The notes: a model not told the origin generated them from the letters alone. A DNA stretch of 64,000 nucleotides from Pseudomonas simiae (GCF_900111895.1 NZ_FOKB01000004.1:496001-560000), one strand, 5' to 3'; positions 8,181 to 17,102 are shown, counted from the stretch's first letter. A program made the numbers and translations.

Positions 8181-9175
8181 CGCTTCCTCAAGAAATGACC
8201 CTGATCGAAATCACCACCCCCGGCGGGCCTGAGGTGCTGCAACCACGCCACGCCGAGGTGCCTGTCGCAGGCCCCGGCGAGATCCTGATCCGCGTGCATG
8301 CCGCCGGGGTCAACCGGCCTGACGCCCTGCAACGCGCCGGCAAGTACCCGATGAAACCGGGCTTCAGTCCGATTCCAGGGTTGGAAGTAGCCGGTGAAGT
8401 CGTGGTGCTGGGCGAAGGCGTGAGCGAATACCAGTTGGGCGACAAAGTCTGTGCTCTGACCAACGGCGGTGGCTACGCGCAGTTTTGCAGCGTGCCGGCC
8501 AGTCAGGCCCTGCCCATTCCTGAAGGCATGGATTGGATTCAAGCTGCTGCGGTACCGGAAACGTTCTTCACCGTATGGGCCAACCTGTTCGGCCTCGGCG
8601 ATGCGCACACCGGCCAGCGCGTGCTGATCCATGGCGGCACCAGCGGTATCGGCACCACCGCACTGATGCTGTGCCGCGAGTTCGGCATCCAGGCCTTCGC
8701 CACCGCTGGCAGCGCCGATAAGTGTGCAGCGATTGCCAAGCTGGGCGCCGAGCCCATCAATTATCGCGAGCAGGATTTTGCCGACGTCATTGCGCAGCAG
8801 ACCGACAATCAGGGCGTCGATGTGATCCTCGACATCATGGGCGCCTCGTACTTCAACAACAACCTCAAGGCCCTGGCCATGGACGGTCACCTGGTGATGC
8901 TGGGGTTCCTGGGAGGCGGCAAGGCCAATGATGTCGACCTGCTGAGCATCCTCGCCAAACGTGCGGTGATTACCGGCTCACTCCTGCGGGCACGCAGCAA
9001 AGACGAAAAAGCCGCCATCGCCGAGCAACTGCGCGAATACATCTGGCCGGTGCTGGCCGCCGGGCGTTGCTTGCCGATTATCGACAAGGTGTACGCCTAC
9101 ACCGACGCCGCCCAGGCCCATGCACGGATGGAGGGTGGGGATCATATTGGGAAGATTGTGTTGCGGGTGGAGTAA
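8177..9175 (+). CDS. NAD(P)H quinone oxidoreductase (QOR/PIG3 type)
   Basis: 332-residue medium-chain reductase without zinc ligands. The N-terminal half shows HAAGVNRPDALQRAGKYP and PGLEVAGEV, both typical of the PIG3/QOR subfamily. The nucleotide-binding motif GGTSGIGTTA lies near residue 155. Family members reduce quinones or other conjugated carbonyls with NADPH. Translation is coupled to the upstream MFS gene by a 4-base overlap. The 3' end is followed by a single REP hairpin before the convergent nem-like operon. Confidence 0.88.
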   Translation: MTLPQEMTLIEITTPGGPEVLQPRHAEVPVAGPGEILIRVHAAGVNRPDALQRAGKYPMKPGFSPIPGLEVAGEVVVLGEGVSEYQLGDKVCALTNGGGYAQFCSVPASQALPIPEGMDWIQAAAVPETFFTVWANLFGLGDAHTGQRVLIHGGTSGIGTTALMLCREFGIQAFATAGSADKCAAIAKLGAEPINYREQDFADVIAQQTDNQGVDVILDIMGASYFNNNLKALAMDGHLVMLGFLGGGKANDVDLLSILAKRAVITGSLLRARSKDEKAAIAEQLREYIWPVLAAGRCLPIIDKVYAYTDAAQAHARMEGGDHIGKIVLRVE

Positions 9176-9204
9176 CGCTGATCGTGGCCTTGTGAAGATC
9201 CAGT

Positions 9205-9230
9205 GTGGGAGCAGGCAAGCCAGCTCCCAC
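9205..9230. repeat. single REP hairpin
   Basis: GTGGGAGC and GCTCCCAC arms around AGGCAAGCCA. It lies between the convergent quinone reductase and ene-reductase genes. Confidence 0.75.
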
Positions 9231-9249
9231 ATGGGTCAGCTTTGCGGGA

Positions 9250-10374
9250 CTACTCGGCGTATACCGGGTAATCGATGTACCCCGCTGCCGTCCCGCCATA
9301 TAAACCCTCGGCCTTCAGCGGATTCAACGGCCATCCGTTGAAAATCCGCTGCGGCAGGTCTGGGTTGGCAATGAACGGCCGCCCGAACGCGATCAAGTCC
9401 GCCAGCCCGGCTTCGACCAAATCAGCGCCGCGTTCAGCGGTGTAGCGGCCGGCGTAGATGATGCGCCCACTGAAGGTTTCGCGCACTGCGCGGCGGAACG
9501 ATTCGGGCAATACCGGGGCGTTATCCCAGTCGGCTTCGGCAATGGACACATAGGCGATGCCCGACGCCTCCAGCACCTTGATCGCTTCGAGGTAGGTGTG
9601 GTGCGGGTCGTCTTCCACCAGGCCGATATACACCCGGTCCTGATCAGTGCCGCTGAACAGCGGTGAGAAACGCACCCCCAGGCGCTCTGGCCCGACCACT
9701 GCGCTGACGGCTTCGACGATCTCGCGCAGAAAGCGCAGGCGGTTGTGCAGCGAGCCACCGTATTCATCGTCACGCTGATTGGCGTGGGCCGAGATGAACT
9801 GGTTGACCAGGTATCCATTCGCCGAATGGATCTCTACCCCATCGAACCCGGCATCCAGCGCATTGCGCGCCGCCTGGGCGTAGTGCCCGACCAGTTCCTC
9901 GATCTCCAGGGTGGTCAAGGCACGCGGCACAGGCGGTTGCTTCAACTCACCCTCGCCCGGTGCCGTTTCGATGAAGGCCTTGGCCTGCAGCGCCTGGATT
10001 GCCGACGGTGCGACAGGTGCCGCGCCGTCTGGCTGCAAGGCGTTATGGGACACCCGGCCAACGTGCCACAGCTGGGCGAAGATCACCCCGCCTTCGGCGT
10101 GCACCGCGTCGGTGACCTTGCGCCAGCCGTCAATCTGCGCCGGGGTGTAGATGCCTGGCGTCCAGGCATAACCCTGGCCACGCGGTTCAATCTGTGTGCC
10201 TTCGCTGACCATGAAACCGGCACTGGCACGCTGGCGGTAATAGTCAGCCATCAAGTCGGTGGCGATATCACCCGGCTGGGCACTGCGCTGGCGTGTCAAC
10301 GGCGGCAACACAATACGGTTGTTCAGCGTATGGTGACCCAGCTTTACTGGGGTATTAAGCACATTGTCAGTCAT
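9250..10374 (-). CDS. nemA: NADH:flavin oxidoreductase / Old Yellow Enzyme (NemA-like ene-reductase)
   Basis: 374-residue FMN-dependent TIM-barrel enzyme. The N-terminus NRIVLPPLTRQRS, the substrate-binding pair in EIHSANGYLVNQF (His and Asn, as in yeast OYE) and the C-terminal FGRPFIANPDLP are diagnostic of the NemA/XenB class. These enzymes reduce N-ethylmaleimide, nitrate esters and other electrophilic alkenes. It is the third gene of a unit headed by a NemR-like regulator and a DJ-1-type protein, separated from the latter by 79 bases that hold a long hairpin. The gene name rests on the NemR context; XenB-like is an equally valid label. Confidence 0.87.
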   Translation of the reverse strand: MTDNVLNTPVKLGHHTLNNRIVLPPLTRQRSAQPGDIATDLMADYYRQRASAGFMVSEGTQIEPRGQGYAWTPGIYTPAQIDGWRKVTDAVHAEGGVIFAQLWHVGRVSHNALQPDGAAPVAPSAIQALQAKAFIETAPGEGELKQPPVPRALTTLEIEELVGHYAQAARNALDAGFDGVEIHSANGYLVNQFISAHANQRDDEYGGSLHNRLRFLREIVEAVSAVVGPERLGVRFSPLFSGTDQDRVYIGLVEDDPHHTYLEAIKVLEASGIAYVSIAEADWDNAPVLPESFRRAVRETFSGRIIYAGRYTAERGADLVEAGLADLIAFGRPFIANPDLPQRIFNGWPLNPLKAEGLYGGTAAGYIDYPVYAE

Positions 10375-10405
10375 TCAATAATTTCCAAATTCTGGACGTG
10401 CTAAA

Positions 10406-10435
10406 GCATTGGCGACTTATAAAAGTCGCCAATGC
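10406..10435. promoter_or_regulatory. 13-bp perfect hairpin between the DJ-1-type and nemA-like genes
   Basis: GCATTGGCGACTT pairs perfectly with AAGTCGCCAATGC over a 4-base ATAA loop. It sits within the operon, 32 bases upstream of the ene-reductase start. On the transcribed strand it is followed by TTTAG, too short for an efficient terminator. It may be an attenuator or an RNA-processing or stability element. Confidence 0.6.
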
Positions 10436-10453
10436 AGTAAGCGGTTAGTTAAG

Positions 10454-11131
10454 TTAAGCGGTGAGTGTCAGCAGGGCTTTGGCGACGTCACTGGAACTAC
10501 CAGGGTTTTGCCCGGTTACCAATAAACCATCGGTAATGACAAAGGATTGCCAGTCAGCACCTTTCTCATAAAGGCCGCCCAACCGCTTGAATTCATCTTC
10601 AACCAGGAACGGCACTACATCGGTCAGTTCCACCGCTGCCTCTTCCGAGTTGGAGAACCCGGTAACGCGACGCCCCTTGACCAACGGTTGACCATTGACC
10701 GCCTTGACGTGACGCAAGGCGCCCGGTGCATGGCAGACAAAGCCGATCGGCTTGCCAGCGCGCTCGAAGGACTCGATCAGGGCGATCGACACCGGCGACT
10801 CCGCCAGGTCCCACAGCGGGCCGTGGCCGCCTGGGTAGAACACGGTGTCGAAGTCATCGGCGTTGACCGAATCCAGCTTCAGCGTGGTCGCCAGGGCCTG
10901 TTGCGCAGCCGTATCGGCGGCGAAGCGGTGGGTCTGTTCGGTCTGGAAGTCCGGCTGGTCGCTTACCGGATCCAGAGGCGGCTGGCCGCCGGCCGGTGAA
11001 GCCAGCACAATCTCGGCACCGGCGTCCTTGAACGCGTAATAGGGGGCGGCAAACTCTTCGAGCCAGAAGCCGGTCTTGCGCCCGGTATCGCCGAGCTGGT
11101 CGTGAGAGGTCAGTACCATTAATACTTTCAT
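10454..11131 (-). CDS. DJ-1/PfpI family protein, Hsp31-like (possible glyoxalase III)
   Basis: 225 residues of the class I glutamine-amidotransferase-like fold. It has the nucleophile elbow Cys-His in FVCHAPGAL, the Glu in GFWLEEFAAPYYAF near residue 28, and GGHGPLWDL. This Glu/Cys/His arrangement is that of yeast and bacterial Hsp31-type proteins, which convert methylglyoxal to lactate without glutathione or act on glycated thiols. The start codon overlaps the stop of the NemR-like gene (ATGA). In E. coli the nemRA operon continues into glyoxalase I (gloA); here a DJ-1-type protein occupies the same functional slot. The activity is inferred. Confidence 0.85.
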   Translation of the reverse strand: MKVLMVLTSHDQLGDTGRKTGFWLEEFAAPYYAFKDAGAEIVLASPAGGQPPLDPVSDQPDFQTEQTHRFAADTAAQQALATTLKLDSVNADDFDTVFYPGGHGPLWDLAESPVSIALIESFERAGKPIGFVCHAPGALRHVKAVNGQPLVKGRRVTGFSNSEEAAVELTDVVPFLVEDEFKRLGGLYEKGADWQSFVITDGLLVTGQNPGSSSDVAKALLTLTA

Positions 11132-11757
11132 TTTCCAGTGCCTCGATAAGTGTGGTTGTCAGTCTGTTCAGGCTGCCCCAACAACTGCCGGGTCAACCCC
11201 AGTGCCTCGTCGAAAGGCGCCGCTGTGCGGGTGATCTTGCTCATGACGCTGGTCCCCAGCCACAACGCATACAGGCGCTGGGCCAGGCTTTCGGGGTGTT
11301 GCGTAATGATGACCGAACCGTCGTCGACGCCCTGCTGCAAGGCCTCGGCGAGCAAGCCGATGGTGCGTGCGGTGCCGCGCTGCAGGGCCAGGCGCATCGG
11401 CTCTGAAAGGTCTGACACCTCGGCACCGAGTTTGACGGCAAGGCATTTGCCTGCATCGGTACAGCCGGTCTGGTTGTTGATCCAAGACTGCCAATAACGC
11501 ATCAACTTGGCGTGAAGGGTTAAACCCGGCTGGTCGAACAATTGCTGCATGCCGTGCACGTAGTGGTCGAAGTAGTGGTCGAGCAATACGACGCCGAACG
11601 CATCTTTGGAGGTGAAGTAGTGATAAAACGAACCTTTGGGTACTTGGGCGGCTTGCAATATTTCGTTCAGGCCTACCGCAGAAAATCCTTTGCGACCGAC
11701 AAGACGTTGCGCGGTATCCAGAATGGTCTGTTTTGCACTTTTGGTTTCGCTGTTCAT
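11128..11757 (-). CDS. nemR: TetR family repressor, NemR-like redox/electrophile sensor
   Basis: 209 residues. The N-terminal TetR helix-turn-helix ends in VPKGSFYHYFTSKDAFGV, which is very close to E. coli NemR as I recall it. The sensor half keeps KCLAVKLGAEVSDLSEPMR, placing Cys105 where NemR has Cys106, and SKITRT, placing Lys174 where NemR has Lys175. In NemR this Cys/Lys pair forms the reversible bond that senses bleach and reactive carbonyls. It heads the operon with the DJ-1-type and ene-reductase genes. A NemR-like operator lies just upstream. The name is supported by motif, context and site, not by a search. Confidence 0.85.
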   Translation of the reverse strand: MNSETKSAKQTILDTAQRLVGRKGFSAVGLNEILQAAQVPKGSFYHYFTSKDAFGVVLLDHYFDHYVHGMQQLFDQPGLTLHAKLMRYWQSWINNQTGCTDAGKCLAVKLGAEVSDLSEPMRLALQRGTARTIGLLAEALQQGVDDGSVIITQHPESLAQRLYALWLGTSVMSKITRTAAPFDEALGLTRQLLGQPEQTDNHTYRGTGK

Positions 11758-11774
11758 GCTTCATCCCGTCCGAT

Positions 11775-11789
11775 TAGACCAGTCGTCTA
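11775..11789. promoter_or_regulatory. NemR-type operator
   Basis: TAGACCAGTCGTCTA, with inverted TAGAC/GTCTA arms, lies 18 bases upstream of the TetR start. It matches the palindromic NemR box of enterobacteria and is the probable autoregulatory site of the operon. Confidence 0.75.
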
Positions 11790-11930
11790 GTTCGTTGAGG
11801 GAATCTTAGGAGGCTGTCCAGACCCGCACAATGTCAGATCCGCAAGGATTCCGGACATGACGCGAAGGCAGTTGCCGTTTACCCGGCACGCGCCGACAAT
11901 CCCCCTTCCCGCGCCCTTTGGAGAATGACG

Positions 11931-12869
11931 ATGCACAGCGTTGCGCTGATGGTTTACCCGAACTTCCAATCCCTGAGCCTCAGCCTGGGTTCGGTGTTCG
12001 AGTGCGCGAACCTGCTGCGCGGCGAGCCGGCCTATGAATTTCATCTGGTCTCGGAGAGCGGCGGCGCGGTGATGACGTCCCAAGGGTTCTCGGTGAACAC
12101 CACGCCGATCCGGCCGGAGGGTTACGACACCCTGATCGTCAGCGGCTACCTGGAATTCCGCCTGCCGGAAGCCAACCTGCTGGAACTGGTCAAGGCCGCC
12201 TCGGCCCAGTCGCGGCGCGTCGCCTCATTGTGCATGGGCATTTTCGTGCTGGCCGAAGCCGGCCTGCTGGAAGGCAAGCGCACCACCACCCACTGGATTC
12301 ACGCCCCGGCCTTTCGCAAGCGCTACCCGGACATTCGCCTGGAAGAAGACAAGCTGTTTATCGTCGACGGCCACGTGTGGACCGGCGCCGGCATGAGTGC
12401 CGGCGTCGACCTGGCCTTGGCCATGGTGGAGAACGACTTGGGCAGCGACCTGGCACGCCGCATCGCGCGCAAGCTGGTGATCGCCCAGCGGCGCGGCAGT
12501 GAGCAATCGCAGTTGTCGGCGCTATTGGAACTGGACCCGAAATCGGACCGCGTACAACTGGCCCTGGCCTACGCCCGCGAGAACCTGACCCACGATCTGT
12601 CCGTGGAAGCCCTGGCCGATGTCGCCCGCCTGAGTCCGCGCCAGTTCAGCCGAGTGTTCCGTGAAGAAACCGGGCAAACGCCGGCCAAGGCCATCGAGTC
12701 CCTTCGGGTAGAAGCCGCACGGGCGATGATGGAGACCAGTCGCCACCCGGTTGAGGTGGTGGCCCGCGAAACCGGGTTTGGGGATCGCGAGCGCATGCGT
12801 CAGGCGTTTTTAAGGGCGTTTGGGCAGCCGCCGCAGGTGATGCAGCAGGCGCTGTTTATCCCAGGTTAG
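11931..12869 (+). CDS. GlxA family transcriptional regulator (DJ-1-like domain plus AraC HTH)
   Basis: 312 residues. Residues about 1-170 form a DJ-1/PfpI-like domain (VALMVYPNFQ at the start, SLCMGIFVLAEAGLL at the nucleophile position). Residues about 205-310 form an AraC-type double helix-turn-helix (VEALADVARLSPRQFSRVFREETGQTP, then VARETGFGDRERMRQAFLRAFG). Such regulators often sense amines or amino-acid derivatives. The ATG at 11931 is preferred over 11925 because GGAG is spaced 8 bases from it. The 3' end overlaps the convergent aldehyde dehydrogenase gene by 14 bases. It may regulate that cluster or the divergent nem-like unit; this is unresolved. Confidence 0.86.
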   Translation: MHSVALMVYPNFQSLSLSLGSVFECANLLRGEPAYEFHLVSESGGAVMTSQGFSVNTTPIRPEGYDTLIVSGYLEFRLPEANLLELVKAASAQSRRVASLCMGIFVLAEAGLLEGKRTTTHWIHAPAFRKRYPDIRLEEDKLFIVDGHVWTGAGMSAGVDLALAMVENDLGSDLARRIARKLVIAQRRGSEQSQLSALLELDPKSDRVQLALAYARENLTHDLSVEALADVARLSPRQFSRVFREETGQTPAKAIESLRVEAARAMMETSRHPVEVVARETGFGDRERMRQAFLRAFGQPPQVMQQALFIPG

Positions 12870-14277
12870 GCTGATAGCCAAACAGCGATTTCACTTCCAG
12901 ATAGTCCTCCAGGCCAAATACCCCCCACTCACGGCCATTACCGGACTGCTTGTACCCGCCAAAGGGCGCGCCGTTATCCGCCTTGCTGCCATTGAGATGG
13001 ACCATCCCCGTGCGCAGACGGCGGGCGACCCTGCGCGCGCCTTCCAGCGTGCCGGCCGTGACGTAACCCGACAGGCCATAGGGGCTGTCATTGGCGATGG
13101 CAATCGCCTGTTCTTCGCTGTCGTAGGGAATGATCACCAACACCGGCCCGAACACCTCTTCGCGGGCAATCGGCAGGTCGGGGTGGACATCGGCAAAGAC
13201 CGTGGGCCTCACGTAGAAGCCGCGGTTGATGCCTTGCGGCCGCCCTGCACCACCGCATACCGGTGGGATGTCCACGGCCGCCAACAGCGCCTGCACCCGT
13301 TCGAACTGCGCCTGGTTGGCCAGGGGGCCCATGGCAGTCGCTCGATTGCTATCGTCAAAGCAGACCTGCGCGGCAATCTCCTGGGCGATCGCCACCGCCC
13401 GCGCTTGCAAGGCCCGGGGCACCAGCAGGCGCGTCGGCGCATTGCAGGACTGGCCGCTGTTGCGAAAACAGCTGCTCACACCGTGTCGCACGGCAGCGTC
13501 CAGGTCCGCATCGGCAAGAATCAGGTTGGCCGACTTGCCGCCCAGCTCCTGAGAGACACGCTTGACCGTGTCCGCTGCCGCCTTGGCCACAGCGATGCCC
13601 GCGCCGGTGGAACCGGTAAACGAGACCATATCGATCCCGGCATGCCGGGCGATGCCGTCGCCCATCGTAGGACCGTCGCCATTGACCAGGTTGAACACGC
13701 CCTTGGGCACCCCGGCATGGTCCAGGATATCGGCCAGCAGCATCGCCGACAGCGGCGCCTTTTCACTGGGCTTGAGCACCATCGTGCAGCCCGCGGCCAG
13801 GGCCGGCGCGAGCTTGCAGGTGAGTTGGTTGAGTGGCCAGTTCCACGGTGTGATCAGGCCGCACACCCCTATCGGTTCGCGGCTGATCAGGGTGCTGTCG
13901 TGGGCATATTCGAAGGCATACGTCTTGAGCACGTCATACGCACGCTGCAAGTGGCCCAACCCCGCGGGCACATGGGCACTGCGCGCCAGCGAGAGCGGCG
14001 CGCCCATTTCCTGGTGCACGCATTGCGCCAGGGCTTCGCTGTGCTGGCGATAGCCATCGATGATCGCCGCCAGCACTTCCAGGCGTTGCTCGCGCGTCCA
14101 TTGCCCATAGCTGTCGAAGGCCCGCCTGGCCGCGGTGACGGCGCGGTCGAGGTCGGCCAGGGTGCCGAGGCTGATGGTGGCGACGGTTCGCTCCGTCGTC
14201 GGGTCGACCACCGGCAAGGTGTCGCCGCCGAGAGGCTTGACCCACTGCCCGTCGATGTAAAAATCCAGGTGATTCAT
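12856..14277 (-). CDS. NAD(P)-dependent aldehyde dehydrogenase
   Basis: 473-residue aldehyde dehydrogenase with the PWNWPLNQLTCKLAPALAAG cofactor segment, general base Glu244 (ELGGKSAN) and nucleophile Cys278 (GQSCNAPTR). It oxidises an aldehyde to an acid in the cytoplasm. The start overlaps the end of the aminotransferase gene by 4 bases, so it is the third gene of the hydrolase-aminotransferase-dehydrogenase operon. That order suggests it oxidises the semialdehyde left after transamination of an omega-amino acid, which would make a dicarboxylate. The chain length of the substrate cannot be read from the sequence. Confidence 0.9.
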   Translation of the reverse strand: MNHLDFYIDGQWVKPLGGDTLPVVDPTTERTVATISLGTLADLDRAVTAARRAFDSYGQWTREQRLEVLAAIIDGYRQHSEALAQCVHQEMGAPLSLARSAHVPAGLGHLQRAYDVLKTYAFEYAHDSTLISREPIGVCGLITPWNWPLNQLTCKLAPALAAGCTMVLKPSEKAPLSAMLLADILDHAGVPKGVFNLVNGDGPTMGDGIARHAGIDMVSFTGSTGAGIAVAKAAADTVKRVSQELGGKSANLILADADLDAAVRHGVSSCFRNSGQSCNAPTRLLVPRALQARAVAIAQEIAAQVCFDDSNRATAMGPLANQAQFERVQALLAAVDIPPVCGGAGRPQGINRGFYVRPTVFADVHPDLPIAREEVFGPVLVIIPYDSEEQAIAIANDSPYGLSGYVTAGTLEGARRVARRLRTGMVHLNGSKADNGAPFGGYKQSGNGREWGVFGLEDYLEVKSLFGYQPNLG

Positions 14278-15569
14278 CGCGTCGCCTCAAGTGCCTTGCC
14301 CAAGGCGCTGAACACCTGCGCGACCTGTTCCTGGTTGATGATGAGTGGCGGCGACAGCACGATGTTTTCGCCGGAGGCGCGCACCAGTACGCCCGCCTCG
14401 AAACACCGCTGGGCCACCTCTGCCGCCCGCGCTCCGGGGGCGCCCTCGCGGGGCTTGAGCTCGACCGCGCAAAGCAGGCCGATGGCACGCACATCCAGCA
14501 CCAGCGCCTGCTCACGCAAGGCCAGCGCGGTGTTCTGCCACAACGGCGCAATCTGCCGCACATGCGCATTGAGGCCCAGCTCTTCGTGCACCTCCAGGGT
14601 CGCCAAACCGGCGGCGCAGGCCAGTGGATGGGCCGAATAGGTGTAACCGTGCATCAGCTCGATGGCCTGTTCCGGGCCTTGCATGAACGCCTCGTACACC
14701 GCGCCGCTGACCAGCACGCCGCCCATGGGCACCGCGCCGTTGGTGAGGCCCTTGGCCAAGGTCATCAAGTCCGGGGTGACGCCAAAGGCCTCGGCGGCGA
14801 ACCCATGGCCCACGCGGCCGAAGCCAGTGATGACTTCATCGAAGATCAACAGCAGGCCGTGCCGATCACAGATCTCGCGCAGCTTTTGCAGGTAGCCCAG
14901 GGGCGGCGCGTAGACCCCACCCGAGCCGGTGACCGGTTCGACAATCACTGCCGCCACCGTAGCCGGGTCGTGTACTTCCAGTAAGTGCAGCAACGCATCC
15001 GCGTAATGCGCGCCCTGCTCCGGCTGGCCGAGGCTGAAACGCGAGCCAGCGTCATAGGGCAGCGGCAAGTGCGCCACGTCGCCGAGCAACGGCCCGAAGT
15101 CACGCTTCTGCCGGCCGATGCCCGACACCGACAGACCGCCAAACCCCATGCCGTGGTAACCCTTGGCGCGGCCGATCAGCTTGGTGCGCCGGCTATCGCC
15201 TCGGGCCTGATGATAGGCGCGCGCGATCTTCAAAGCGGTGTCCACGGCCTCGGAACCGGAGTTGGTAAAGAACACCTTGTCCAGGTTGGCCGGCGCTTTG
15301 GCAACCAACTGATCCGCCAGGGTCAGCGCCGCCGGGTGGCTCATTTTGAACGAGGACACAAAGTCCAGGCGCCCTGCCGCTTCGCGAATGGCCTCGACGA
15401 TACGGGGCTGGCCATGCCCGGCATTGACGCACCACAACCCGGCCATCGCATCGAGCACATCGCGCCCTTCGGTGGTGGTGTAGTGCATGCCGGCGGCGCG
15501 GTCGAACAGCATCGGTTGGCGGTTGAAGGGGCGCATCGCGGTAAAGGGTGCCCACAGGGAAGAGGTCAT
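14274..15569 (-). CDS. class III (omega-amino acid) aminotransferase
   Basis: 431-residue PLP enzyme of the omega-amino-acid:pyruvate class. Visible features are GLWCVNAGHGQPRI near residue 45, the cofactor-contacting TNSGSEAVDTALK (residues 102-114), Asp244 in IFDEVITGFGR and the Schiff-base Lys273 in TLAKGLTNG. Family members transaminate beta-alanine, GABA, 6-aminohexanoate or similar terminal amines to semialdehydes. It lies between the serine hydrolase and the aldehyde dehydrogenase in a tight operon. GGAG-type spacing to the hydrolase stop is poor, but the genes are only 12 bases apart. Confidence 0.9.
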   Translation of the reverse strand: MTSSLWAPFTAMRPFNRQPMLFDRAAGMHYTTTEGRDVLDAMAGLWCVNAGHGQPRIVEAIREAAGRLDFVSSFKMSHPAALTLADQLVAKAPANLDKVFFTNSGSEAVDTALKIARAYHQARGDSRRTKLIGRAKGYHGMGFGGLSVSGIGRQKRDFGPLLGDVAHLPLPYDAGSRFSLGQPEQGAHYADALLHLLEVHDPATVAAVIVEPVTGSGGVYAPPLGYLQKLREICDRHGLLLIFDEVITGFGRVGHGFAAEAFGVTPDLMTLAKGLTNGAVPMGGVLVSGAVYEAFMQGPEQAIELMHGYTYSAHPLACAAGLATLEVHEELGLNAHVRQIAPLWQNTALALREQALVLDVRAIGLLCAVELKPREGAPGARAAEVAQRCFEAGVLVRASGENIVLSPPLIINQEQVAQVFSALGKALEATR

Positions 15570-15581
15570 CAGTTGTACTCC

Positions 15582-17087
15582 TTAAAGCGGGATTCGTGAG
15601 CCGATCAGGGTCGGGCGTTGCAGGGCACCTGCGTTGGTGTTGACGCCCCGGTCGAAACGCAGGCGCCCGTCCTGCACGCGGCCGGTAACGTGGTCGCCAA
15701 AGGCGGTTTCGACGAAGCGCCAGTCCATACGTAACTCACCTTCCGTGGACCAGCAGGCCTGCGCGACCACAGCGGTCTGTTCTGGCTGATACTGGTGGTG
15801 CAAGTAATTGCCGGTAAGGCTGGTGAGGGTCTCGATCGGCTGTCGGAAACCGGCGCGCACGTGATGAGTGCCGCGATGATCCACCAGGGTGAAATCGCAG
15901 TAATCCGCCTGGAAATCGAAGGCCACTTCGCGCACGCCATCCTCATTCGGTTCAATGGCGAAACGGCCCTGCAGTGCACGGCTGGCGGGCGAGCTTTGCA
16001 GACCCTGCAGCGTCGGCAGGCGCAGGCCGTCGATCAGCGCATCCAGTTGCGCCTGGCTGGCATTGGCATCAACGGCGGTACGCCCCAGCGCCGGGAACAG
16101 GTGCTGCCACAGCGCCGCGTGCAAGCGCTTTTCCCCCAGGCGCAGGCCGCAGGTGAAGACAATCACCGTGTCCTGTTCCGGCAGCACCATGCACTGCTGG
16201 CCGAACACGCCCGAGGCGTAATAACCGCCGTGTTCGGTCATCCACCATTGGTACCCATAGCCTTCACGCTGGGCTTCATTGGCTTTGTTCTTGTCGCGCG
16301 GCAGGTACTGCTTGCCGTCGAACTCACCCATCCACACGTCCTGCACCTGATTGCGCGTGGCCTCACCGACCCACTCTGGCGACAGCAACTGGCGCCCTTG
16401 CCATTGGCCGTGGTTGAGGTGCAACACGCCAAACTTCAACGAATCTTCGCTGGTGCAACTCAAGCCATTGCCTCCAGAGTTGAACCCACCGGGAGCCAGG
16501 TCCCACTCCAGGTGATCGAGGCCCAGATAGTCGAGGACGCGCGCCTGCAACAACGCGTGCATCGTCTGCCCAGTGACCTGGGTGACGATGGCCGACAACA
16601 TGAAACTTGACGCACTGCTATAGATAAACGACTGCCCAGGTGGCTCGTCCACCGGCTCATTGAGAAAGGCTTCGACCCAGCTGCTTTGCAGGTTGCGCCA
16701 ATCGCCGCCAGAAATGCCACGGGTGTGACCGGTGCGCATGGTCAGCAGGTCTTCCACGGTCATGGCCGCCAGGTTGGCGCTGATGGGTTGCGGGCACAGC
16801 TCGGGAAAAAAGCTCACCACCTTGGCATCGAGGCTCAAGCGACCGTCGTCGATCAACAGGCCGATCGCCGTGGCCGTCCAGCTCTTGGTGGCCGAATGCT
16901 GCACGTGCAGGCGATGCGCCGAATAGGGCTGCCAGTACGCCTCGGCCACCACCGCACCCTGGCGATACAGCAGGAAACTGTGCAGCTCTAGGCCTTGCTC
17001 GGTCACGGCCTGGAGGAAGTCAACAACGCCGGCCGGGTCGACGCCGCGCTCATGGGGCAAGGCTCTGGGCAGCGGGATGTAGGTCAT
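15582..17087 (-). CDS. cytoplasmic serine hydrolase of the beta-lactamase/NylB fold
   Basis: 501 residues without a signal peptide. The active-site motif SxxK is Ser65-Ala-Thr-Lys68 (QHSATKSW). A Tyr-containing second motif is seen in SFIYSSASS, and a third-motif region in GYGYQWWMTEHGGYYASG. This layout belongs to the class C beta-lactamase-related family, which also includes D-aminopeptidases, esterases and 6-aminohexanoate-dimer hydrolase (NylB). Residues about 385-501 form an extra C-terminal beta-rich domain. The cytoplasmic location argues against antibiotic resistance. It heads an operon with an omega-aminotransferase and an aldehyde dehydrogenase and is divergent from a GntR regulator, so hydrolysis of an imported amide or ester is the best inference. 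Confidence 0.85.
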   Translation of the reverse strand: MTYIPLPRALPHERGVDPAGVVDFLQAVTEQGLELHSFLLYRQGAVVAEAYWQPYSAHRLHVQHSATKSWTATAIGLLIDDGRLSLDAKVVSFFPELCPQPISANLAAMTVEDLLTMRTGHTRGISGGDWRNLQSSWVEAFLNEPVDEPPGQSFIYSSASSFMLSAIVTQVTGQTMHALLQARVLDYLGLDHLEWDLAPGGFNSGGNGLSCTSEDSLKFGVLHLNHGQWQGRQLLSPEWVGEATRNQVQDVWMGEFDGKQYLPRDKNKANEAQREGYGYQWWMTEHGGYYASGVFGQQCMVLPEQDTVIVFTCGLRLGEKRLHAALWQHLFPALGRTAVDANASQAQLDALIDGLRLPTLQGLQSSPASRALQGRFAIEPNEDGVREVAFDFQADYCDFTLVDHRGTHHVRAGFRQPIETLTSLTGNYLHHQYQPEQTAVVAQACWSTEGELRMDWRFVETAFGDHVTGRVQDGRLRFDRGVNTNAGALQRPTLIGSRIPL

Positions 17088-17102
17088 GATGGGTCCTCAA
17101 TG

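Noticed and set aside
12997..14640. 547-codon plus-strand frame opposite the aldehyde dehydrogenase
   Set aside because: Antisense to a clear aldehyde dehydrogenase with intact catalytic residues; composition is typical of a shadow frame.
15582..17087. antibiotic-resistance beta-lactamase
   Set aside because: Although it has the SxxK fold, the protein has no signal peptide, is about 100 residues too long and sits in a catabolic operon; true class C enzymes are periplasmic.
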